Positions 6,711 to 10,933 of a stretch of DNA of 10,933 bases are shown piece by piece (positions within the stretch are counted from its first letter, which is position 1; each line of letters starts with the position of its first letter). The notes under the pieces were generated by a model, which ran no database searches, was not told the origin of the DNA, and saw only the letters and a program-made list of their open reading frames with translations. This stretch comes from an uncultured Collinsella sp. (lineage in GTDB: Bacteria > Actinomycetota > Coriobacteriia > Coriobacteriales > Coriobacteriaceae), in assembly GCA_902478875.1 (NCBI GenBank), contig CABSMZ010000049.1, forward strand, positions 1 to 10,933, read 5' to 3'. Position numbers and translations under genes: made by a program.

Positions 6711-6742
6711 GGGTGGCATCGAATGAAATCGAAAGGATCATT

Positions 6743-7687
6743 ATGCCCGCGCTTATCACCCATCATCTGTTTGGCGAGGAAAGCATCGACCGTCTTCCGC
6801 AGGGCGTCATCACGTCCGATGAAGAGCGCATTGCCTTTATCTTGGGCAACCAAGGCCCCGACCCGTTTTTCTTTCACATTCTGACACCGCGTGTTTCCGA
6901 CTGCACGCTGCTGGCGCAGGTCATGCATCGGTCGCGCATGTCTCGCCAGTTCGCGTGCCTGCGCGACGGCGTGTCGCATCTGCTGCCGCGCGACGCCAGC
7001 TTGGGTCGCGCCTTTGCGCTGGGCCTGCTGTCTCATTACGTGCTCGACCGCAACGCCCATCCCTTTGTCTATGAGCAGCAGTTTGGCATTGTCGAGTCCG
7101 ATTCAGAGCTTGAGGATTCGAGCAGTCAGGTCCATGCCGTGATCGAGAGCGACCTGGATGTACTGATGCTGCAGCTTAAACGCGCCGGCGCTACGGTCGA
7201 CGATTACCCGCCGGCGGGCGAGATCGTCACCACCGATCGCATCAATCGCGTGGCCGGCGTGCTGATGAGCTATGTTGCCGGACGCGTGTACGGCATTGAC
7301 ATTCCGGCGGGGGAGTACGGTGCTGCCGTTGCCAGTATGCAGCGACTTTACCGCGCGATTGAGCCGGCCGGCTCCGCAAAGACGCGCGCGATCTCGCTGG
7401 TTGAGGGCTTGGTGCACGACTACTCGCTGCTCGACGGCCTTGCCCATCGCGTGACGACGGAGCTGCCCGAGCGCACCGGTAACCTGGGCCATCTGACATG
7501 GAAGAATCCCTTTACCGACGAGGTCTCGAACGAGAGTTTCCCCGAGGTCTTTAATCGCGCGCTGGTCGATTACGAGTGCACGGTCGCACGTTTCATCGAG
7601 ACTGGTGACATGGATGCCGTGACCAGTCACGTCAACTACAGCGGTCGCGTGCTCGAAGCCGATGAGGAGTTCGACCGCGAGGAATAG
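6743..7687 (+). CDS. zinc-dependent phospholipase C family protein, no signal peptide
   Basis: 314 residues. The family (PF00882-like) contains secreted bacterial phospholipases C with a three-zinc site, but many members in gut bacteria are uncharacterised cytoplasmic proteins. Visible motifs are His7/His8 near the N terminus (PALITHHLFG), GNQGPDPFFF at 35-44, LLSHYVLDRNAHPF at 95-108 with His98, Asp102 and His106, and HAVIESDLD at 131-139 with His131, Glu135 and Asp137. These are arranged like the zinc ligands of the family. There is no signal peptide or membrane helix, so a cytosolic role is inferred and toxin-like activity is not supported. The ATG at 6743 has GAAAGGA 5 nt upstream and is preferred over an in-frame GTG at 6713 that has no ribosome binding site. 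It is flanked by gaps of 92 and 101 nt and probably transcribed alone. Confidence 0.78.
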   Translation: MPALITHHLFGEESIDRLPQGVITSDEERIAFILGNQGPDPFFFHILTPRVSDCTLLAQVMHRSRMSRQFACLRDGVSHLLPRDASLGRAFALGLLSHYVLDRNAHPFVYEQQFGIVESDSELEDSSSQVHAVIESDLDVLMLQLKRAGATVDDYPPAGEIVTTDRINRVAGVLMSYVAGRVYGIDIPAGEYGAAVASMQRLYRAIEPAGSAKTRAISLVEGLVHDYSLLDGLAHRVTTELPERTGNLGHLTWKNPFTDEVSNESFPEVFNRALVDYECTVARFIETGDMDAVTSHVNYSGRVLEADEEFDREE

Positions 7688-7788
7688 GGCCCGTGCGTGC
7701 CCCTTTGCCGAATCCTTACCGGCGGTTCTGGACAATTGGGGTACGATGAACTAACTGCATATCGGGCGAATACGAAGGGTCCCTGTCC

Positions 7789-9048
7789 ATGAAATACACC
7801 AAGCTCGAGCGTAACTGGGTTATGTATGATGTGGGCAATTCGGCCCTCGTGCTGCTCAATACCTCGGTGGTGCCCATTTACTTTAACGCCATCAATACCG
7901 GCGCTTCTTCGGCCGACCTGGTGGTCGCCTGGGGCAATGCGCAGACGATCGCCTCGCTGGTCATCGCCATGCTCATGCCCATTCTGGGCGCGCTTGCCGA
8001 CTACGCCGGCAACAAGATCAAGTTCTTCTTGGGCTTCTTCCTCACGGGCCTGGTGCTTTGCCTGGCGCAGGCTATCCCAATGTCCGCCATGGCATTTTTG
8101 ACCGTGTACGTGCTGTGCACCATCGGCCTTAACTCTTCTATGACGTTCTACGACGCCATGCTGCCCGACATTACCACCGACGAGCGCATGGACGCCGTGT
8201 CCAGCTCGGGCTATGCCTGGGGCTACATCGGTTCCACCGTGCCGTTCGTCATCTGCCTGGCGCTCATCATGGGTGGCCCCGCTCTTGGCGTCCCTACCAT
8301 GCTGGCAACGCGTCTGTCGTTTATCATCACTGGTGCCTGGTGGCTCGTCTTTACCCTGCCGCTCATTCGCACCTATAAGCAAAAGTACGGTCGCGAGCGC
8401 GGTCCCGAGGACACTATCGGCCACATCGTGGGCGGTGTGTTCTCCGAGGTCGGACACACCATGCGCGAGATCGCCCACAACAAGACCGTGCTGGTCTACA
8501 TGATCGCGTTCTTCTTCTATATCGACGGTGTGCACACGGTCATTTCCATGGCAACCAGCTACGGATCGGCCTTGGGCATCGATTCGACCCAGTTGGTCCT
8601 GGCGCTGCTCGTTACGCAGTTCGTGGCCTTTCCGTCCGCCATCATCTACGGCAAGCTCGCCGGCCGCGTGGGCACGCTCAACATGATCTTGGTGGCAGTC
8701 GCCGCCTATATGGGCATTGTGCTGTTCGCCGCGTTCTTCCTAAAGACCGCCTTTGAGTTTTGGGTGCTTGCCATTATGGTCGGCCTGTTCCAGGGCGGCG
8801 TGCAGGCGCTCAGCCGTAGCTACTTTGGCCGCATTATCCCCAAGGAAAAGTCCAACGAGTACTACGGCTTCTTTGACATCTTTGGTCGTTATGCAAGCGT
8901 TATGGGCACCTTCCTGGTGTCGGTCGTCACCTCGCTGACCGGCAACCCGTCGCTGGGCGTCCTTTCCATTGGCGTGCTGCTGATCGTTGGCTTTATGCTG
9001 CTGGTCCGCCTGTCCCGCATGACTCGGGCGGCAGAGCATGCCGCATAG
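7789..9048 (+). CDS. MFS transporter of the Atg22/UMF1 type
   Basis: A polytopic membrane protein of 419 residues, predicted to have about 12 helices. The N terminus RNWVMYDVGNSALVLL is the hallmark start of this group. The helix 4 region has LNSSMTFYDAMLPDI, the second half opens with FFFYIDGVHTVISMA, and the last third has ALSRSYFGRIIPKEKSNEYY followed by FGRYASVMG. All are typical of bacterial proteins related to yeast Atg22, a vacuolar amino acid effluxer. By analogy it may export amino acids or other small solutes, but the bacterial substrate is unknown. GAAGG lies 10 nt before the ATG. A TACGAT -10-like box (7742-7747) without a good -35 may be its promoter. The nearest clear downstream terminator is at 9163-9198. 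Confidence 0.87.
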   Translation: MKYTKLERNWVMYDVGNSALVLLNTSVVPIYFNAINTGASSADLVVAWGNAQTIASLVIAMLMPILGALADYAGNKIKFFLGFFLTGLVLCLAQAIPMSAMAFLTVYVLCTIGLNSSMTFYDAMLPDITTDERMDAVSSSGYAWGYIGSTVPFVICLALIMGGPALGVPTMLATRLSFIITGAWWLVFTLPLIRTYKQKYGRERGPEDTIGHIVGGVFSEVGHTMREIAHNKTVLVYMIAFFFYIDGVHTVISMATSYGSALGIDSTQLVLALLVTQFVAFPSAIIYGKLAGRVGTLNMILVAVAAYMGIVLFAAFFLKTAFEFWVLAIMVGLFQGGVQALSRSYFGRIIPKEKSNEYYGFFDIFGRYASVMGTFLVSVVTSLTGNPSLGVLSIGVLLIVGFMLLVRLSRMTRAAEHAA

Positions 9049-9095
9049 GAGCGAGCGGCTATTGTGCCTGTCCACGGTACTCTTTTGGGGTTATC

Positions 9096-9125
9096 CGCAA
9101 TAAACATTGCGACTTGCGAGCAATG
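9096..9125. promoter_or_regulatory. overlapping ATTGC/GCAAT dyads, candidate operator
   Basis: CGCAAT-AAAC-ATTGCG (9096-9111) is a perfect 6-4-6 dyad. Its right half is also the left half of CATTGC-N9-GCAATG (9105-9125). The three half-sites sit 16-45 nt upstream of the TATGAT box at 9141, where an activator or repressor could bind. The same half-sites form the dyad at 4415-4429 before the other kinase locus. Confidence 0.4.
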
Positions 9126-9140
9126 ATTTGCCCAAGTGGG

Positions 9141-9146
9141 TATGAT
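9141..9146 (+). promoter_or_regulatory. candidate -10 box of the glycosyltransferase operon
   Basis: TATGAT matches the consensus -10 at five of six positions. The nearest -35-like hexamer, TTGCGA (9114-9119), is 21 nt away, which is too far for strong basal activity. Activator dependence through the dyads at 9096-9125 is possible. Confidence 0.3.
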
Positions 9147-9162
9147 GGAATCAGCTAGGTCG

Positions 9163-9198
9163 CGGGGCGTCGCCTGTGTTTGGCGGCGTCCCGTTTTT
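9163..9198 (+). terminator. intrinsic terminator immediately upstream of the glycosyltransferase gene
   Basis: A 12-pair stem (9163-9174 with 9182-9193, two G-U pairs) closes a 7-nt TGTGTTT loop and is followed by TTTTT (9194-9198). The ribosome binding site GGAGGG (9208-9213) begins 10 nt later and the start codon 21 nt later. It may end the MFS transporter transcript. Because no promoter fits between it and the next gene, it may instead act as an attenuator in that gene's leader. Confidence 0.82.
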
Positions 9199-9219
9199 GT
9201 GTTGCAGGGAGGGTAAGGC

Positions 9220-10407
9220 ATGAACGCCACAGTCGTGATTCCAACGTATTGGGCGGGCGATGACGCTTGCGCAAACGCCCCTGGCACTTATGACCATTCG
9301 ACGCGACTCAACGCCGACAATCCCGAACTCGACCGCTGTCTGGCCTCGCTTGAGCAGGTACGTGACATCCCGCGCATCATCCTTTTGGTGGTCTGTCCCG
9401 TTTCTGCCACAGCCGATGTGTCGCTGCGCGTGCACGAGATTGTCGACGCGCATCCCACGCTCAAGGTCACCGTTGTCACCAACACCCAGGCCTCGCGCAT
9501 TGCAGACCGGGTTGCTCAGATCGCGCCCAAGGGTTCGGGCGAGTGCGTGAGCCTGCGAGGCTACGGTGCCATCCGCAACATGGGGCTAGCCTGTGCCGCT
9601 GTGCTGGGGCATGACGCGGTTATCTTTTTGGATGACGATGAGACTGTCATCGACGCCGACTTTATGAAGCGCGCGACCTATGCGTTGGGGCAGCAGACGC
9701 GTCAGGGCTTGCCGATCTTGGTCAAGAGCGGCTATTTCTACGATCGCGACGGCTCGCCGCTGGCTCCCACGGACAAGGCGGGCATCTGCCATCGTTGGTG
9801 GACCAAGCGCATCGAGTTCAACCGTTGGATGAAAAAGGCGCTCTCGGGCACCCGCATCTCGCGCTCCAACTACGTGTGCGGCGGCCTGATGGCCCTGCAC
9901 GCCCGCGCCTTTACGCGTGTGGCCTTTGACCCGTTTATCACCCGCGGCGAGGACTTGGATTACCTCTTTAACATGCGCATGTTTGGCTACGACGTGTGGT
10001 TCGATAACGAGTGGACCGTGCGCCATCTGCCTCCGGAGTCCGAAAAGCGCTCACCGCGCTTTATGCAGGATGTATACCGTTGGTACTACGAACGGGCCAA
10101 GTTGACATTCGCCGCGCATCAAAAGGAGCTCATTCCCGTTACGGCGGCATCACTCATGCCCTACCCGGGCCCGTGGATTTCGCGCGAGCTCGACGACCGC
10201 GTGCGCAAGACCGCTATGGTCCGCAGCGTGTTTACCCGCGAGCATGAGGGCTACCTGCGCATCTGGCGCCACGGTATTGACGAGGCCAAGACCTACGCGC
10301 GCCAAAACGCCGCAAGCTACCTGCGTTTCCAGAGCTTTTGGCCCAAGATCATGGACGGGCTTTGGCGTGACGCACAACTGATCAGTATCCTGGAGGGGGC
10401 CGAATGA
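9220..10407 (+). CDS. soluble GT-A fold glycosyltransferase (family 2-like)
   Basis: 395 residues, no membrane helix or signal peptide, so cytoplasmic or peripheral. Residues 4-14 (TVVIPTYWAGD) give the first nucleotide-sugar binding strand. RNMG (119-122) precedes the metal-binding FLDDDE (136-141, DXD-type). TRGEDLDY (231-238) is a likely acceptor/catalytic ED motif, and RHLPPE (258-263) supplies a conserved-type histidine. A helical C-terminal part of about 120 residues follows, rich in Arg, Trp and Tyr. The donor and acceptor are unknown; a polysaccharide, glycolipid or small-molecule glucosyl role is possible. GGAGGG sits 6 nt before the ATG. The stop overlaps the next gene's start as ATGA, indicating translational coupling with a LytS-type kinase. 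The upstream terminator suggests the operon is controlled by readthrough. Confidence 0.83.
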   Translation: MNATVVIPTYWAGDDACANAPGTYDHSTRLNADNPELDRCLASLEQVRDIPRIILLVVCPVSATADVSLRVHEIVDAHPTLKVTVVTNTQASRIADRVAQIAPKGSGECVSLRGYGAIRNMGLACAAVLGHDAVIFLDDDETVIDADFMKRATYALGQQTRQGLPILVKSGYFYDRDGSPLAPTDKAGICHRWWTKRIEFNRWMKKALSGTRISRSNYVCGGLMALHARAFTRVAFDPFITRGEDLDYLFNMRMFGYDVWFDNEWTVRHLPPESEKRSPRFMQDVYRWYYERAKLTFAAHQKELIPVTAASLMPYPGPWISRELDDRVRKTAMVRSVFTREHEGYLRIWRHGIDEAKTYARQNAASYLRFQSFWPKIMDGLWRDAQLISILEGAE

Positions 10408-10933
10408 TCGACCGCCGCGCCCAGCGCGATAGTTCAATATCAATCTTTCGCATCATTGCCGTTGCCTGCGCCATTTGCGTGCTGGTGTACTTTATTTTTG
10501 CCTTGGTGACCGGTATCGAGCCGATCGCCACGGTGATTGCCTGCGCGCTGCTGTGCATCTTTCTGTGCATCTTTATCTTTTTGACGCTCAATCCCGATTC
10601 GGTGCGCTCCCAGTACACCGAGGAGACGCTCTCGGTGGCCTCGGCCATGCTCGAGGACATTAAGGGCGGTCTGACGCAGGAGTCGGCGCGTTTGGTGTGC
10701 CGGCGCATTTTGCCCGAGACGCGCGCCATGACGGTGGTCATCACCGACGAGGGCAACGTGTTGGCCTGCGCGGGCGAGTTTGAGGAAAAACTACTGCCAG
10801 ATTCTCCCATCCACACGCTTGCCACACGCTACGTTATCGAACATGGCATCGTGCAGTCGTTCAACCGTATGGTGGATGTCGTGGGCTCGGATGGCTCGCA
10901 CAACCAAGTCCCCGCCGGCATTATCGCCCCCAT
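10404..10933 (+). CDS. second LytS-type sensor kinase, N-terminal part (cut by window end)
   Basis: 176 complete codons are visible, and the reading frame runs off the edge. Two hydrophobic segments (about 14-35 and 40-61) are followed by a GAF-like region from about 72. This part aligns without gaps to the input region of the kinase at 4492-5877. The stretch beginning GLT (90-92) shares the GLT, E, A, IL, ET, TD, VLA and GE positions, and the later AGIIAP corresponds to AGIVAP. The kinase core itself is not seen, so the kinase call rests on this paralogy. GGAGG (10392-10396) lies 7 nt before the ATG, and the start overlaps the glycosyltransferase stop by ATGA. A LytTR response regulator is expected just beyond the window. 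Confidence 0.72.
   Translation, partial: MIDRRAQRDSSISIFRIIAVACAICVLVYFIFALVTGIEPIATVIACALLCIFLCIFIFLTLNPDSVRSQYTEETLSVASAMLEDIKGGLTQESARLVCRRILPETRAMTVVITDEGNVLACAGEFEEKLLPDSPIHTLATRYVIEHGIVQSFNRMVDVVGSDGSHNQVPAGIIAP

Noticed and set aside
6713..6742. GTG start at 6713 for the phospholipase family protein
   Set aside because: There is no ribosome binding site, and the codon overlaps the probable transcription start region. ATG 6743 has GAAAGGA at good spacing and begins at the family's usual N terminus.
7636..8535. 299-codon minus-strand open frame
   Set aside because: It is a histidine- and glycine-rich shadow antisense to the MFS transporter.
1..10933. CRISPR array, tRNA, rRNA, insertion sequence or prophage
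   Set aside because: No regularly spaced repeat series with spacers beyond the short element at 86-160, no cloverleaf or rRNA-like stretch, and no transposase, integrase or phage motifs were seen on either strand.

Overview
The window looks like a chromosomal stretch of a high-GC Gram-positive bacterium, most likely an actinobacterium of the Coriobacteriia such as a Collinsella relative. This is inferred from the strong preference for G/C in third codon positions, strong GGAGG-type ribosome binding sites, LytS/LytTR-type signalling and the mix of gene families. No 16S or other marker gene is present, so the placement is tentative. There is no tRNA, rRNA, CRISPR array, transposase or phage gene.

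Layout. Positions 1-155 hold the end of a region whose gene I cannot identify, followed by an imperfect inverted/direct repeat element (86-160) that runs into the stop codon of a leftward gene. That gene (156-1157, minus) encodes a membrane-anchored C39-like cysteine peptidase domain protein. After a divergent intergenic region with two hairpins next to the ribosome binding site, a rightward pair follows: an APC-family amino acid permease (1512-2963) and a binuclear-metal amidohydrolase (3096-4373). Three perfect stems lie between these two genes. Together they look like an uptake-and-hydrolysis module for an amino acid derivative or dipeptide-like compound. Both genes have strongly biased, probably highly expressed, codon usage.

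Next is a LytS-type sensor histidine kinase (4492-5877) with its LytTR response regulator (5916-6650), forming a two-component system. Then come a zinc-dependent phospholipase C family protein without a signal peptide (6743-7687), an Atg22/UMF1-type MFS transporter (7789-9048), and an operon of a soluble GT-A glycosyltransferase (9220-10407). The glycosyltransferase overlaps by ATGA the start of a second LytS-type sensor kinase (10404 onward), which is cut by the window edge.

The most interesting pattern is that the two sensor kinases are paralogues sharing an unusual input region: two membrane segments followed by a GAF-like domain. Both loci also appear to share a leader design. ATTGC/GCAAT dyads are followed by a -10-like box, then a strong intrinsic-terminator hairpin that ends only 21-34 nt before the start codon. 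There is almost no room for a promoter between terminator and gene, so expression may depend on controlled readthrough. The operator and attenuation roles are inferences from sequence patterns.
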